This document shows positions 53,360 through 64,000 of a stretch of 64,000 nt of DNA, in pieces (within the stretch, counting starts at the first letter, position 1; each line of letters begins with the position of its first letter). A program made the position numbers and the translations under genes. A model generated the notes under the pieces. That model worked only from the letters and a program-made list of their open reading frames with translations, was not told the origin of the DNA and did not search any database. The DNA lies in NCBI RefSeq assembly GCF_001723685.1, contig NZ_MCBX01000001.1, positions 172,501-236,500 of the forward strand, written 5' to 3'. Source of the DNA: Candidatus Marithrix sp. Canyon 246 (GTDB lineage: Bacteria > Pseudomonadota > Gammaproteobacteria > Beggiatoales > Beggiatoaceae).

Positions 53360-54376
53360 ATGCAAGTGTCTGTAGAAACAACTGGTACAGTTGAACGTCG
53401 TCTGACGATTGGAGTACCAAAAGAACATATCAAACCAAAAATTCAAAATCGTCTTCAATCTTTAGCAAATCAAACCAAATTTAATGGTTTTAGACCGGGT
53501 AAAGTCCCCATGCGCGTTGTGGAACAACGTTATGGTGAAAAAGTGCGTGAAGAAATTTTCAGTGAGGTATTGCAATCTAGTTTTTCTGAAGCAATCACAC
53601 AAGAAAAGTTATACCCAGTAGGCGATCCTAATTTTGACTTTCAAAGCGATATTAAAAAAATTGAAGATGGCTTATCTTATGTAGCTGTTTTTGAAATTTA
53701 TCCCGATATTCCTCCATTAAAAGTTGATAGCTTTGCTATCGAAAAACAAGTAACAGAAATTACTGAAGCTGATGTTGATTCGATGTTAGATCGATTACGT
53801 GAACAGCGTAAAACCAGTGAAGATGAATTACCAGAAATGGATGCGGATTTTATCAAGTCATTTGGTGTAGAGGATGGTACGGTTGAAACATTGCGTATTG
53901 AAGCACGTAAAAATATGGAGTCTGAATTAAAATATGCAGTTGATGCAGAAGTTAAAAATCAGTTATTAGATGCTTTATTAGAAACTAATCCTATTGATGT
54001 GCCTAATGTTTTAGTTCAGCAAGAAGCTAAGTATTTATTAGAAGGCAAGTTAAAAAATACGCCTGATTTAGAAGTTACTGCTGATATGTTTAAGGATGAA
54101 GCTACTAAAAAGGTTAAAATAGGATTTTTAGTACGGGAACTTATTAAAGAATATAAACTTGAAGCCCCATCTGATAAAGTTCAGAAAATTATTAATAATT
54201 TAGCTGTGGCTTATAATATGCCTGAAGAAACAGTAAAGCAATATTATTCAGATAAACAACGCTTGCAAGAAATAGAATCCTTAGTATTAGAAGATGAAGT
54301 GGTGGCATTCTTGTTAGATAAATCTAATGTCACTGAAAAAACCAGTGAATTTTATAAAATTATAGATAACAAATGA
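53360..54376 (+). CDS. tig: Trigger factor lacking the PPIase domain
   Basis: 338 aa; the family is normally about 430. The ribosome-binding domain is intact (1-~118, with GFRPGKVP near 43-50 and [10 protein letters not shown]), then the linker [17 protein letters not shown] passes straight into [35 protein letters not shown], the start of the C-terminal chaperone domain. The ~95-residue FKBP-like PPIase domain is cleanly missing, and no frameshift is seen. Co-translational chaperone still expected. GAGG 10 bases before the ATG; overlaps clpP by 4. Confidence 0.95.
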   Translation: MQVSVETTGTVERRLTIGVPKEHIKPKIQNRLQSLANQTKFNGFRPGKVPMRVVEQRYGEKVREEIFSEVLQSSFSEAITQEKLYPVGDPNFDFQSDIKKIEDGLSYVAVFEIYPDIPPLKVDSFAIEKQVTEITEADVDSMLDRLREQRKTSEDELPEMDADFIKSFGVEDGTVETLRIEARKNMESELKYAVDAEVKNQLLDALLETNPIDVPNVLVQQEAKYLLEGKLKNTPDLEVTADMFKDEATKKVKIGFLVRELIKEYKLEAPSDKVQKIINNLAVAYNMPEETVKQYYSDKQRLQEIESLVLEDEVVAFLLDKSNVTEKTSEFYKIIDNK

Positions 54377-55023
54377 GTGAAATGTCACAATCGAATATTG
54401 TAGCAGCTGGTGGTTTAGTACCAATGGTTGTCGAGCAATCAGCACGTGGTGAAAGAGCTTATGATATTTATTCAAGACTTTTAAAAGAACGTGTAATTTT
54501 CTTAGTGGGTCAGGTTGAAGATTATATGGCTAATTTAGTAGTGGCTCAACTACTATTTTTAGAATCTGAAAATCCTGAAAAAGATATACATTTATATATT
54601 AATTCACCGGGTGGATCAGTAAGTGCTGGTTTAGCTATTTACGATACTATGCAGTTTATTAAACCTGAAGTCAGTACTTTATGTATTGGTCAAGCTGCAA
54701 GTATGGGGGCTTTATTATTAACCGGTGGGGCAAAAGGAAAACGTTATTGTTTGCCTCATTCACGTATGATGATTCATCAACCTTTAGGTGGATTTCAGGG
54801 TCAAGCTACTGATATTGATATTCATGCACGTGAGATTTTAAATGTGCGTACACGTTTAAATACAATATTAGCTAACCATACCGGACAAGACGTTCAAAGC
54901 ATTGAAAAAGATACTGAAAGGGATAATTTTATGGGTGCTGATACCTCTGTAGAATATGGTCTTATAGATGCAGTGTTGTCAAGTAGAGAAGCTTTACAAA
55001 ATCAGGAAGTTAATGATGTCTGA
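54373..55023 (+). CDS. clpP: ATP-dependent Clp protease proteolytic subunit
   Basis: 216 aa. Catalytic Ser in [11 protein letters not shown], His in [14 protein letters not shown] and Asp in [20 protein letters not shown] follow the family order. Forms the tetradecameric chamber fed by ClpX, its downstream neighbour. ATGA overlap with tig. Confidence 0.97.
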   Translation: MSEMSQSNIVAAGGLVPMVVEQSARGERAYDIYSRLLKERVIFLVGQVEDYMANLVVAQLLFLESENPEKDIHLYINSPGGSVSAGLAIYDTMQFIKPEVSTLCIGQAASMGALLLTGGAKGKRYCLPHSRMMIHQPLGGFQGQATDIDIHAREILNVRTRLNTILANHTGQDVQSIEKDTERDNFMGADTSVEYGLIDAVLSSREALQNQEVNDV

Positions 55024-56257
55024 TCAGATCATGATTTGTTCTTTTTGTGGTAAGAATAAAGATGAAGTACAAAAGCTTATAGCTGGACCATCGGTTTTTA
55101 TTTGTAATGAGTGTATTGGTTTATGTAATAACATTATAGAAGAAAAGAAGCCAGCAACAGAAGAAACAAGTCATAGCAATCATTTAGCTACTCCACAAGA
55201 AATCCATCAACATTTAAATGAATATGTAATTGGGCAGGATTATGCAAAAAAAATCCTATCAGTAGCAGTTTATAATCATTATAAACGTTTAGAAAATAAA
55301 GATAATACTGAAATAGAAATTTCTAAGAGTAATGTTTTACTTCTTGGACCAACTGGTTCTGGTAAAACTTTATTAGCTGAAACTTTAGCGAAATTTTTAA
55401 ATGTGCCATTTGTAATGGCAGATGCAACTACTTTGACTGAAGCTGGTTATGTTGGTGAAGATGTTGAGCATATCATACAAAAACTATTGCAAAAATGTGA
55501 TAATGATGTCGAAAAGGCTCAAACGGCTATCATTTATATAGATGAAATTGATAAGATTACCCGTAAATCAGAAAGTGCATCAATTACTAGGGATGTTTCA
55601 GGTGAGGGTGTACAACAAGCTTTATTAAAACTGATTGAAGGAACCGTTGCATCAGTTCCACCACAGGGTAGTAGTAGAAAACATCCAAAAAAAGAATTTA
55701 TATCTGTTGATACAACTAATATTTTATTTATTTGTGGTGGTGCTTTTGCTGGTATAGAAAAACTTGTTAAAGCACGTTCTGATAAAACTGGTATTGGATT
55801 TGCCGCTGAAGTTGCATCTAAAGAAGATACACGCAGTTTAAATCAATTACTTAATTCTTTAGAGCCAGAAGATTTAATTAAATATGGATTAATACCTGAG
55901 CTAGTAGGTCGATTACCAGTTTCAGTGACGCTTGAAGAATTGAATGAGGAACAACTAGTACAAATTTTGACCGAGCCTAAGAATGCTTTAAGCAAACAAT
56001 ATAAGCATTTATTTGAGATGGAAAATGTAGAACTAGAGTTTCTAGCTGAAGCATTTAAAGCCACAGCTCGTAAAGCAAAAGATAGGAATACTGGTGCCCG
56101 GGGCTTGCGTTCAATTTTAGAACATGCTTTATTAGATATAATGTATGATCTACCATCTATGGACAATGTCAATAAAGTAGTTGTTGATAAGGGTGTAATT
56201 GAAGGGCTAACTCAACCGTTAATTGTATATGATAATGTGAAACAACAGGCTTCTTAA
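55016..56257 (+). CDS. clpX: ATP-dependent Clp protease ATP-binding subunit ClpX
   Basis: 413 aa from the ATG at 55016, whose Shine-Dalgarno AGGA is at 55004. Zinc-binding [30 protein letters not shown], Walker A GPTGSGKT, Walker [16 protein letters not shown]-like pore loop GFAAEV region, and sensor/arginine-finger [12 protein letters not shown]. Overlaps the clpP stop. Unfolds substrates for ClpP. Confidence 0.97.
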   Translation: MSDQIMICSFCGKNKDEVQKLIAGPSVFICNECIGLCNNIIEEKKPATEETSHSNHLATPQEIHQHLNEYVIGQDYAKKILSVAVYNHYKRLENKDNTEIEISKSNVLLLGPTGSGKTLLAETLAKFLNVPFVMADATTLTEAGYVGEDVEHIIQKLLQKCDNDVEKAQTAIIYIDEIDKITRKSESASITRDVSGEGVQQALLKLIEGTVASVPPQGSSRKHPKKEFISVDTTNILFICGGAFAGIEKLVKARSDKTGIGFAAEVASKEDTRSLNQLLNSLEPEDLIKYGLIPELVGRLPVSVTLEELNEEQLVQILTEPKNALSKQYKHLFEMENVELEFLAEAFKATARKAKDRNTGARGLRSILEHALLDIMYDLPSMDNVNKVVVDKGVIEGLTQPLIVYDNVKQQAS

Positions 56258-56260
56258 TCA

Positions 56261-58657
56261 ATGATTATTCTACCAGTTCTCCCTTTAAGGGATCTAGTTG
56301 TTTATCCATATATGGTAGTGCCATTATTTGTTGGACGAGAAAAGTCTATTGAGACTTTGGAAAAGGCACTAGCAGAGAATACACAAATACTTTTAGTCAC
56401 ACAAAAAACTGCCACTGAAAATGATCCAACAAGTAAGGATATTTATGATGTCGGCACTATTGCTAGTATTTTACAATTATTAAAATTACCAGATGGTACA
56501 ATCAAATTGTTGGTTGAAGGTAAAGAGCGTGCTAAAATTAATAATTTTATTATTAATGATAATGAATTTAAAGCAGAGGTAAATTCATTATCAACTATTA
56601 ATAAGATTGATGAGACAGAAGTTGAAGTTTTATCTCGCTCTATTATATCACAATTTGAAGAATATATCAAGTATAATCAAAAAGTAGCTAAAGAGTTATT
56701 AACTTCTTTATTAAATATTGATGATCCCAGTAGATTAGCAGATACTATTGCCGCTCATCTTACAATAAAAATTGATGCTAAACAAAAAATTCTTGAAATT
56801 GTGGAATTAGCGGAACGTTTAGAATATATAATTAATGTAATTGATTTAGAAATTGATTTACTTCAAGTTGAAAAGCGTGTTCATAAACGAGTTAAAAGCC
56901 AGATGGATAAAAGTCAGAGGGATTATTATCTCCATGAACAAATCAAGGCGATTAAACTTGAATTAGGCGAAGTTGATGAAGAAGAAGATACGCCCAATGA
57001 AATTGATGAGCTGAGTCAAAAAATTGAAGCTGCTGGTATGTCAAAGCAAGCTAAAGATAAGGCTTTAGCAGAATTGAAAAAGCTGAAAATGATGTCGCCT
57101 ATGTCATCAGAGGCGACAGTGGTGCGTAATTATCTTGATGTATTATTAGAAGTTCCGTGGAAAAAACGTTCCAGAATTAGTCGTGATCTTGCTAAGGCTG
57201 AAAATATTTTAGATTCTGATCATTATGGTTTAGAAAAAGTTAAGGAACGTATTCTTGAATACTTAGCTGTGCAACAGCGAGTAAAAAAAATGAAGGGTCC
57301 GATTTTATGTTTAGTTGGACCACCGGGAGTAGGTAAAACCTCCTTGGGTAAATCTATTGCTAATGCGACTAATCGTAAATTTGTGCGTATGTCTTTAGGT
57401 GGAGTACGTGATGAAGCTGAAATTCGTGGACATCGTCGTACTTATATAGGTTCAATGCCCGGTAAAATCATTAGAAATTTGTCTAAAGTGGCAGTACGTA
57501 ATCCATTATTTTTATTAGATGAAATTGATAAAATGTCGATGGATGGTCGTGGAGATCCTGCATCTGCTTTATTAGAAGTTCTTGATCCTGAACAAAATAA
57601 TACTTTTAATGATCATTATATGGATGTAGATTATGATCTATCTGATGTAATGTTCGTGGCAACTGCAAATAGTTTAAATATTCCAGCTCCTCTGTTAGAT
57701 AGAATGGAAGTGATTCATTTATCAGGATATACGGAAGATGAAAAACTTAATATTAGTAAGACTTATTTGTTAGAAAAACAATTAAAAAATAATGGTCTTA
57801 AACAGTCAGAACTATCAATTAGTGATGCTGCTATTCGTGATATAATTCGTTTTTATACCCGTGAAGCTGGTGTGCGTAATTTAGAACGTGAACTTGCAAA
57901 AATTAGTCGTAAGGTTATTAGGGAAATTTTGCAGGCAAGTAAAAAAGTTGCGGTTAGTGCAAAAAATCTAAATAAATATTTGGGTGTTCAACGTTTTCGT
58001 TATGGGCGTGCTAAAGAAACGGATCATATTGGTCAAGTTACTGGATTAGCATGGACTGAAGTAGGTGGTGATTTACTTACAATTGAAGCTGCTATGATGC
58101 TGGGTAAGGGTAAATTATCATATACTGGGCAGTTGGGTGATGTAATGCAAGAATCTATTCAGGCGGCTATGAGTGTGGTTCGTGGGCGTTCACAGAGCTT
58201 GGGCATAGAAACAGATTTTTATCAAAAGTATGATTTGCACATTCATGTACCAGAAGGGGCAACACCTAAAGATGGTCCTAGTGCTGGTATTAGTATGTGT
58301 ACAGCGATAGTTTCGGTATTGACAAATATTCCAGTGCGTTCAGATGTGGCAATGACTGGTGAGATTACTTTGCGTGGAGAAGTTTTACCAATTGGCGGCT
58401 TAAAAGAAAAATTATTAGCGGCTTTAAGAGGCGGTATTAGTTTGGTTTTAATTCCCTACGAAAATCAGCGTGATTTGGCAGAAATTCCAGATAAGATAAA
58501 GAAAAACATTAAGATACATCCAGTAAGATGGATTGAAGAAGTGCTGGAAATTGCTTTGCAACGTATGCCAATCCCACAAAAAGAAGATATGATTTTTGAT
58601 TCAAATGTAAAAAATGCTATTGGCATTGAAGAAAATCACCGCATACAAACACATTAA
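56261..58657 (+). CDS. lon: ATP-dependent protease Lon
   Basis: 798 aa. LON substrate-binding N-domain (1-200, [13 protein letters not shown]), coiled-coil, AAA+ ([29 protein letters not shown]-like RREL), and serine-lysine protease: [12 protein letters not shown] (Ser) and [22 protein letters not shown] (Lys). Starts 3 bases after clpX. Degrades misfolded proteins and regulators including antitoxins. Confidence 0.97.
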   Translation: MIILPVLPLRDLVVYPYMVVPLFVGREKSIETLEKALAENTQILLVTQKTATENDPTSKDIYDVGTIASILQLLKLPDGTIKLLVEGKERAKINNFIINDNEFKAEVNSLSTINKIDETEVEVLSRSIISQFEEYIKYNQKVAKELLTSLLNIDDPSRLADTIAAHLTIKIDAKQKILEIVELAERLEYIINVIDLEIDLLQVEKRVHKRVKSQMDKSQRDYYLHEQIKAIKLELGEVDEEEDTPNEIDELSQKIEAAGMSKQAKDKALAELKKLKMMSPMSSEATVVRNYLDVLLEVPWKKRSRISRDLAKAENILDSDHYGLEKVKERILEYLAVQQRVKKMKGPILCLVGPPGVGKTSLGKSIANATNRKFVRMSLGGVRDEAEIRGHRRTYIGSMPGKIIRNLSKVAVRNPLFLLDEIDKMSMDGRGDPASALLEVLDPEQNNTFNDHYMDVDYDLSDVMFVATANSLNIPAPLLDRMEVIHLSGYTEDEKLNISKTYLLEKQLKNNGLKQSELSISDAAIRDIIRFYTREAGVRNLERELAKISRKVIREILQASKKVAVSAKNLNKYLGVQRFRYGRAKETDHIGQVTGLAWTEVGGDLLTIEAAMMLGKGKLSYTGQLGDVMQESIQAAMSVVRGRSQSLGIETDFYQKYDLHIHVPEGATPKDGPSAGISMCTAIVSVLTNIPVRSDVAMTGEITLRGEVLPIGGLKEKLLAALRGGISLVLIPYENQRDLAEIPDKIKKNIKIHPVRWIEEVLEIALQRMPIPQKEDMIFDSNVKNAIGIEENHRIQTH

Positions 58658-58722
58658 CGTGTTATAATAAGCTTGTATCTTCATTCTTTGGGTAGTGATT
58701 AAAAAAAATTTTGCAAACACTA

Positions 58723-58751
58723 TTGATTTTTCCAATCGATTACCTTATAAT
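58723..58751 (+). promoter_or_regulatory. Sigma-70-type promoter of hupB
   Basis: TTGATT (58723-58728), 17 bases, TATAAT (58746-58751); GGGGGA ribosome site then ATG at 58778. Confidence 0.75.
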
Positions 58752-58777
58752 AGTCTGCAACTCCATTTGGGGGATAA

Positions 58778-59050
58778 ATGAATAAATCAGAATTAGTTCA
58801 AGCTGTCGCTGACTTATCAGAGCTTACAAAAACCGATGCGGCAAAAGCAGTAGATGCTTTATTAGAAAGTATTAAAGACACTTTAGCAAAGGGTGATACT
58901 GTAACTCTAATAGGTTTCGGTACATTTGGAGTACGTGAACGTGCTGCACGAGTAGGACGTAATCCACGAACAGGTGAACGTCTTGATATTAAGGCTGCTA
59001 ATGTACCAGTATTTAAACCTGGTAAAGCTCTTAAAGATGCGGTAAACTAG
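58778..59050 (+). CDS. hupB: DNA-binding protein HU-beta
   Basis: 90 aa. [58 protein letters not shown] arms with the intercalating Pro, [13 protein letters not shown]. Nucleoid protein; its lon-hupB-ppiD position is conserved in gammaproteobacteria. Confidence 0.97.
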   Translation: MNKSELVQAVADLSELTKTDAAKAVDALLESIKDTLAKGDTVTLIGFGTFGVRERAARVGRNPRTGERLDIKAANVPVFKPGKALKDAVN

Positions 59051-59059
59051 AAGTTATCT

Positions 59060-59132
59060 GGGTGTTTAGCTCAGTTGGGAGAGCGTCGCCCTTACAAGGC
59101 GAATGTCGGGGGTTCAAGTCCCTCAACACCCA
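59060..59132 (+). tRNA. tRNA-Val (TAC)
   Basis: 73 bases GGGTGTT ... AACACCC; anticodon stem TCGCC/GGCGA with TAC. 9 bases after hupB. Confidence 0.95.
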
Positions 59133-59181
59133 AAAGTATTTGCATATACTCTTAAATAAGAGTATAATAATAAAAATAATT

Positions 59182-59258
59182 GGAGCAGTAGCTCAGCTGG
59201 TTAGAGTATCGGCCTGTCACGCCGAGGGTCGCGGGTTCGAGTCCCGTCTGCTCCGCCA
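59182..59258 (+). tRNA. tRNA-Asp (GTC)
   Basis: 77 bases, GGAGCAG/CTGCTCC acceptor, anticodon GTC in stem TCGGC/GCCGA, CCA encoded. Confidence 0.95.
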
Positions 59259-59265
59259 ATTTGAT

Positions 59266-59300
59266 AAAGCGTATCTTATACTATAAGATACGCTTTTTTT
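59266..59300 (+). terminator. Rho-independent terminator after tRNA-Asp
   Basis: Arms AAAGCGTATCTTATA and its complement 59282-59296 with a one-base loop, then a run of T. Confidence 0.85.
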
Positions 59301-59333
59301 ATGTCTAAAATTTCTTAAATAGGTAATTAAATT

Positions 59334-61238
59334 ATGTTACAAAGTATTCGTGAAGGTGTTCAAGGTTGGTTAGCTTGGGTTATTGTTATTATTATATGTA
59401 TTCCTTTTGCTTTATGGGGGATACAGGAGTATGTATCCCCAACACCAAAAAGTTTGGTAGCTGAAGTTAATGGAGTGGAATTATCTGAGCGTGAGTTTCA
59501 AGATTTAGTGCGTCAACGCAAACAGCAATTACGTAATCAGTTTCAAAATGCAGATATAGATTTCTCGTTTATGGATGCTCAAATTAAGAAAAGCGTGTTA
59601 AATCAGATGATAGAGGAGCAGGTATTATTACAAGCTGCTGAAAATGCTGGTATGCGTATTGGTGATAATTTGTTAGTACGAAAGATTCATGGTATTCCTG
59701 CTTTTCAAGAGAATGATGTTTTTTCTCAAGCTAGATATGAGCAGCTATTAAGCAGTAATGGCATGTCTAAACAGAAATTTGAGATTGATATGCGAAACGC
59801 TACATTGTTAGAGCAACTGAGATTGGGAGTTGCGAATTCTGCTTTTATAACTGATTATGATCTACAACAACGCGCTAGCCTTGAAAAGCAAGAACGTTTA
59901 TTAAGTTATGTGATTATTCCTGCTAATCGTTTTAAAGCTGAAGTTGAGATTAGTGATGCTGATGTTAATGCTTATTATAAGAAAAATGCTGCTAGATATA
60001 TGACTGATGAAAAAGTCAGTGTTGAGTATGTGGAATTTTCTCAAGCAGATTTAGCTGATATTAAGATAAAGGAAGAATCTATAAAAGAATATTATGAAAC
60101 TAATAAGGAAAAATTTAAGACTCCTATACAATGGAAAGCTCGACATATTTTGATTGAAGCTGGTAGTGATGCTACAGATGAAGAAGTTAAAGAAGCTGAA
60201 AAACAGACACAAGATTTATTGGTGAAAATTAATGCTGGTGAATCATTTGAAGATTTAGCTAAAAAGTTTTCTGATGATTTTGGTAGTAGAAAAACTGGCG
60301 GTGATTTAGGTTGGTTTGGTGCTAAAACTATGGTTAAACCATTTGAAGATGCTGTAAAAGCCATGAAGGTTGGTGATGTTACTACGGCTGCTGTTAAAAC
60401 TCAGTTTGGTTTTCATTTGATTAAGTTGGAAGATATTAAACCTGAAGTTGTGCGTCCATTTGAGGATCTGCGTGAACAGTTATTAGCTGAATTGAAGAAA
60501 GAACGCGCTGAATCTGCTTTTTATGGGCAAGGTGAGCAGTTTGCTAATTTGGCTTTTGAAAACCCTAATAGTTTAGAAGTTTTAACTAAAACTTTAAATT
60601 TAAAGAGTAAGACTACTGAGTTATTTGACAATTCAGGAAGTCAGGATAAAGATTCCATTCTTTCTAAGCCTAAAGTGGTTCGAGCTGCTTTTAGTAATGC
60701 TGTGTTAAAAGATGGCTATAATAGTGAAGTTATTAAAATCGCTGAACAACATATTGTGGTATTGCGTTTAAAAAATCATGAAGTTGCTAAAGCTAAACCG
60801 ATTGAAGATGTGAAAGATGAGATTGTTGCGACTTTAACTAAGGAAAGAATACAGGAACAGGCTGCTGCTTTAGGTAAGAAGTTATTAACTGAAATTAAGG
60901 ATAAAGTTGATGTACTTGAAGCTTATGATGATTTAAATTGGTCAGCTGCAATGTGGGCTGGAAGAGATGATACTATTGTTCCAAAAGCAATTGTTAATGA
61001 AGCATTTAAGCTTGGAAAAGTTGAGAGTGATGCAGCTATTTATGCAGGAATTGAGTTAAATAATGTAGATTATGCTTTGGTTGCTTTATTAGGTGTTAAG
61101 GATGGTAAGAAAGATTCTGAAGCCGATGTTAAGAAATTGGAACAAGCGATTGGTGATAATGAGTTTAAACAATTTGTTGCTAGTTTAAAAGCTAAAGCTG
61201 AAATTAAAGATCATTCTAAAAAGTTATCAGATAGTTAA
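59334..61238 (+). CDS. ppiD: Peptidyl-prolyl isomerase/periplasmic chaperone PpiD
   Basis: 634 aa. N-terminal uncleaved membrane anchor (GWLAWVIVIIICIPFALWGI), SurA-like helical N-domain, one parvulin domain (about 265-365, ARHILIEAG, GGDLGWFG, KTQFGFHLIKLED), then a C-terminal chaperone domain. Acts near the Sec translocon. Position after hupB is typical. Confidence 0.94.
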   Translation: MLQSIREGVQGWLAWVIVIIICIPFALWGIQEYVSPTPKSLVAEVNGVELSEREFQDLVRQRKQQLRNQFQNADIDFSFMDAQIKKSVLNQMIEEQVLLQAAENAGMRIGDNLLVRKIHGIPAFQENDVFSQARYEQLLSSNGMSKQKFEIDMRNATLLEQLRLGVANSAFITDYDLQQRASLEKQERLLSYVIIPANRFKAEVEISDADVNAYYKKNAARYMTDEKVSVEYVEFSQADLADIKIKEESIKEYYETNKEKFKTPIQWKARHILIEAGSDATDEEVKEAEKQTQDLLVKINAGESFEDLAKKFSDDFGSRKTGGDLGWFGAKTMVKPFEDAVKAMKVGDVTTAAVKTQFGFHLIKLEDIKPEVVRPFEDLREQLLAELKKERAESAFYGQGEQFANLAFENPNSLEVLTKTLNLKSKTTELFDNSGSQDKDSILSKPKVVRAAFSNAVLKDGYNSEVIKIAEQHIVVLRLKNHEVAKAKPIEDVKDEIVATLTKERIQEQAAALGKKLLTEIKDKVDVLEAYDDLNWSAAMWAGRDDTIVPKAIVNEAFKLGKVESDAAIYAGIELNNVDYALVALLGVKDGKKDSEADVKKLEQAIGDNEFKQFVASLKAKAEIKDHSKKLSDS

Positions 61239-61246
61239 GTAGTTAA

Positions 61247-61325
61247 GTAGGGTGGGTAGAGCGATAGCGAAACCCACCAATATGGCCAAGCAATGGTGGG
61301 TTTCGCTCCGCTCTACCCACCCTAC
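61247..61325. repeat. Palindromic repeat, GTAGGGTGGGTAGAGCG family (copy 3)
   Basis: 79 bases between ppiD and metG; ends 21 bases before the likely metG start. Its right half contains an ATG in frame with metG. Confidence 0.92.
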
Positions 61326-61346
61326 AAAGTTATTACGGATTCGTCA

Positions 61347-63317
61347 GTGAGAAAAATTTTAGTTACTAGTGCTTTACCTTATGCTAATGGTTCAATTCAT
61401 ATTGGGCATTTAGTTGAGTATATTCAAACAGATATATGGGTAAGGTTTCAGAAGTTACGGGGTAATGAGTGTTATTATGTTTGTGCTGATGATGCTCATG
61501 GCACTCCTATTATGTTACGCGCTCAACAGGCTGGTATTGCTCCTGAAGAGTTGATTGCTGGTTTTAATGCTGAGCATCAGGCTGATTTTCGTGAGTTTGC
61601 GATTGAGTTTGATAATTATTATTCTACTCATAGTTCTGAAAATAGGGTTTTAGCTGGGCAAATTTATCAAAGTTTGAAAGATGGTGGACATATTATTAGT
61701 CGTACCATTAGTCAGGCTTATGATCCTGAAAAGCAGATGTTTTTACCTGATCGTTTTGTTCGGGGTGAATGTCCTAAGTGTGGTGCTAAGGATCAGTATG
61801 GGGATAATTGTGAGAGTTGTGGTGCTACTTATAATCCTACTGATTTGAAGAATCCTATTTCAGCAGTTTCTGGTGCTACTCCGATTGAAAAGGATTCGGA
61901 ACATTTTTTTGTTAATTTGTCCGATTTTGAGACTATGTTGCAGGAGTGGATGAGTGATAGTAATGTATTGCATCCTGCGGTTAAGCATAAGCTTAATGAG
62001 TGGTTTGAGTCTGGTTTGCAGGCTTGGGATATTTCTCGTGATGCTCCTTATTTTGGTTTTGAAATTCCTGATCAGCCGGGCAAGTATTTTTATGTTTGGT
62101 TAGATGCGCCTGTTGGTTATATGGCGAGTTTTCAAAATCTATGTAATAGGGAAAACATTGATTTTAATGAGTTTTGGTCTGCGGATAGTGAGGCTGAATT
62201 ATATCATTTTATTGGTAAAGATATTGTTTATTTCCATTCCTTATTCTGGCCTGCGATGTTGACTGCTGCTGGTTTTAGAAAGCCAACTGCTATTTTTGTA
62301 CATGGCTTTCTAACGGTGGATGGACAGAAAATGTCTAAGTCACGCGGTACTTTTATTAATGCTAGAACTTATTTGGATAATTTAGATCCTGAATATTTGC
62401 GTTATTATTTTGCGGCTAAATTGGGCAATGGCGTTGATGATCTTGATTTGAATTTAGATGATTTTATTCAACGTGTTAATTCTGATTTAGTGGGTAAGAT
62501 TGTTAATATAGCTAGTCGTTGTTCTGGTTTTATAACTAAACGTTTTGATGGTAAATTAGCGGCTAGTTTGGCAGATAGTGAACTTTATCAATTTTTTCTT
62601 GATAAGGAAACTGTGATAGCGTCGGCTTATGAGAATCGTGAATATAATAAGTTAGTTCGTGAGATTATGGCTTTGGCTGATCGGGCTAATCAGTATGTTG
62701 ATCAATATAAGCCTTGGGTGATGGCTAAGCAGGCTGATAAGGAAGTTGAATTACAGGCTGTTTGTAGTCAGGCTTTAAATCTGTTTAGGGTGTTAATGTC
62801 TTATTTGTCACCTATTTTGCCGCTGATGGCAAGCAAGGTTGAAGATTTTTTAGCGGCTGCTTTGATTTGGAAACCTGAACCGTTGTTGGATCATAGTATT
62901 AATAAGTTTAAGCCTCTGATGAAGCGAGTTGAACAAAAACAGGTGGATGCTATGATAAAACCAAAAGAGACTAAGGAAGCAGAACCTGAATTTCTTGATT
63001 ATGAAGATTTTGCCAAGGTTGATTTACGTATTGCTCATATTGTCAAAGCTGAACATGTTGAAGGTGCAGCAAAATTATTGCGTTTAACTTTAGATGTTGG
63101 AGAAGAGAAGACGCGCAATGTATTTGCTGGAATTAAGGATGCTTATACGCCTGAAGAGTTGACTGGGCGTTTTACATTGATGGTGGCTAATTTGAAACCG
63201 CGTAAAATGCGATTTGGTTTCTCAGAAGGAATGGTATTGGCTGCTGGTCCGGGTAAGAAGGAGATATTTTTGCTGCAACCTGATGATGGGGCTAAGGCTG
63301 GGATGCGGGTTAAATAA
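61347..63317 (+). CDS. metG: Methionyl-tRNA synthetase
   Basis: 656 aa from the GTG at 61347 ([12 protein letters not shown], matching family N-termini); an ATG at 61293 in the palindrome would add 18 residues of repeat. Class [15 protein letters not shown] (HIGH), zinc knuckle [25 protein letters not shown] (KMSKS), anticodon domain ([15 protein letters not shown]), and a C-terminal Trbp111-like tRNA-binding domain ([16 protein letters not shown]). Confidence 0.96.
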   Translation: MRKILVTSALPYANGSIHIGHLVEYIQTDIWVRFQKLRGNECYYVCADDAHGTPIMLRAQQAGIAPEELIAGFNAEHQADFREFAIEFDNYYSTHSSENRVLAGQIYQSLKDGGHIISRTISQAYDPEKQMFLPDRFVRGECPKCGAKDQYGDNCESCGATYNPTDLKNPISAVSGATPIEKDSEHFFVNLSDFETMLQEWMSDSNVLHPAVKHKLNEWFESGLQAWDISRDAPYFGFEIPDQPGKYFYVWLDAPVGYMASFQNLCNRENIDFNEFWSADSEAELYHFIGKDIVYFHSLFWPAMLTAAGFRKPTAIFVHGFLTVDGQKMSKSRGTFINARTYLDNLDPEYLRYYFAAKLGNGVDDLDLNLDDFIQRVNSDLVGKIVNIASRCSGFITKRFDGKLAASLADSELYQFFLDKETVIASAYENREYNKLVREIMALADRANQYVDQYKPWVMAKQADKEVELQAVCSQALNLFRVLMSYLSPILPLMASKVEDFLAAALIWKPEPLLDHSINKFKPLMKRVEQKQVDAMIKPKETKEAEPEFLDYEDFAKVDLRIAHIVKAEHVEGAAKLLRLTLDVGEEKTRNVFAGIKDAYTPEELTGRFTLMVANLKPRKMRFGFSEGMVLAAGPGKKEIFLLQPDDGAKAGMRVK

Positions 63318-63321
63318 ATAA

Positions 63322-63354
63322 AGACCTGACAGGTTTTTAAAACCTGTCAGGTCT
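63322..63354. repeat. Palindromic repeat, GACCTGACAGGT family, long form (copy 7)
   Basis: Five bases after the metG stop. The following 63355-63654 region has no gene: a short AGCCCTGAAGGGCT palindrome (63399-63412) and a run of ten C (63454-63463) are the only features. Confidence 0.9.
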
Positions 63355-63654
63355 AAAACCCGATTGCTTCCTTAATAACTAATATGATTTAATTTTAAAG
63401 CCCTGAAGGGCTATTCAAAATCAAAATACCACTATATTATCCCCATTTCAACTCCCCCCCCCCACATTATAAGTTGTGCCTAGTTCTTCTCTCCGGTTTG
63501 GTGAGTTTAATTATTGAGCAAAATTATGCTATAATAAAATTGAAGCTACAATACCTAAGAATGGTAAATTATATTTGGATGCTTTGCCTTTTGCTTAAGC
63601 TGCTAAAAAATTCCAAGCTTGTATAAAAAAATGTGAAGGATATTTAACACCGCT

Positions 63655-63842
63655 ATGAAAGTTAAAGAAGTAATCAAATTATTAGAAGATGATAGTTGGG
63701 AGTTAGTTAGAACTAAAGGTAGTCACCGACAGTTTAAACATCCATTCAAGCAAGGTTGTGTAACAGTTGCTGGTAAGCTTAATATAGAGGTACCACCGGG
63801 GGTACACTTAACAATATATTGAAACAGGCTGGTTTAAAGTAG
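63655..63842 (+). pseudogene. hicA: HicA-type toxin, frameshifted near the end
   Basis: MKVKEVIKLLEDDSWELVRTKGSHRQFKHP has the HicA catalytic His and dsRBD-like start. At the run of G near 63798-63802 the frame shifts; the other frame continues TLNNILKQAGLK-stop, the usual ending. One-base loss from a G run or a sequencing error would explain it. The intact prefix stops at 63822. Confidence 0.8.
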
Positions 63843-63854
63843 AAGGATTGAAAT

Positions 63855-64000
63855 ATGCGTTATGTTATCATTATAGAAGAAGGTGAAAATAGTTTTGGTG
63901 CTTATGTACCAGATTTACCGGGTTGTGTTGCAGTTGCTGAAACTAAAATTGAAGTCTTGGAATTAATAGCTGAAGCTATTGAATTTCATTTAGAAGGATT
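63855..64000 (+). CDS. hicB: HicB-type antitoxin (partial)
   Basis: 49 residues before the window ends: MRYVIIIEEGENSFGAYVPDLPGCVAVAE and IAEAIEFHLEG are the standard HicB domain. Likely the antitoxin of the preceding hicA; 12 bases between. Confidence 0.9.
   Translation, partial: MRYVIIIEEGENSFGAYVPDLPGCVAVAETKIEVLELIAEAIEFHLEG

Noticed and set aside
59062-59286. 74-codon ORF across two tRNA genes
   Set aside because: It only reads through tRNA-Val and tRNA-Asp; the RNA genes explain the sequence.

Overview
The window is a stretch of chromosome from an AT-rich gammaproteobacterium. Several gene orders point to that class: def-fmt-rsmB-DUF4390-ntrY-ntrX, tig-clpP-clpX-lon-hupB-ppiD, yciB-yciI-bolA-ppiase, rplM-rpsI, and purM-purN. 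A Thiotrichales/Beggiatoa-like sulfur bacterium would fit the low GC, the abundant palindromic repeats and the many toxin-antitoxin and decayed genes. The order is my inference; no rRNA or sulfur-oxidation marker is present to settle it.

Layout. 1-19.8 kb is mostly housekeeping: a GlrR-like regulator (cut by the window edge), yggS, a cysteine desulfurase, a lone MSHA-type secretin, moeB, ugd, prmC, the yciB-dapE run, plsC-gmhB, an exported DUF1501/DUF1800 pair, purMN, a secreted caspase-like protein, a GNAT acetyltransferase and an unrecognised proline-rich protein. 20-26.3 kb holds a LamG-domain protein and a polA-dnaQ-ggt block on the minus strand. 26.4-30.2 kb is an accessory island: an antitoxin-like gene, a PD-(D/E)XK-like nuclease, and an AAA ATPase plus TOPRIM-like pair, bounded by perfect 131-bp direct repeats and followed by gene debris. 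After DUF2141 and rplM-rpsI, 31.6-35.5 kb is a second accessory island with three toxin-antitoxin modules and two decayed copies of an XRE-regulator/secreted-protein unit. 35.5-38.6 kb is an unusual ClpB-like ATPase. 39.6-42.1 kb holds ispA-adjacent debris of a surface-polysaccharide cluster and a glycosyltransferase. 42.1-48.5 kb holds nirBD and ntrXY. 48.5-63.3 kb is core genome with four tRNAs. The window ends in a hicAB module whose hicA is frameshifted.

The most notable observations are these. (1) The trigger factor has lost exactly its PPIase domain. (2) DNA polymerase I carries an in-frame palindromic repeat in its linker and has lost three of the four acidic residues of its proofreading site. 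(3) A ClpB-like unfoldase has a degenerate first AAA module and a C-terminal region resembling the release-factor PCRF domain. (4) An ATPase/TOPRIM defence-like pair lies between long perfect direct repeats. (5) Several palindromic repeat families sit at or inside the 3' ends of genes and supply codons (purN, a small secreted protein) or a stop codon (nirD).
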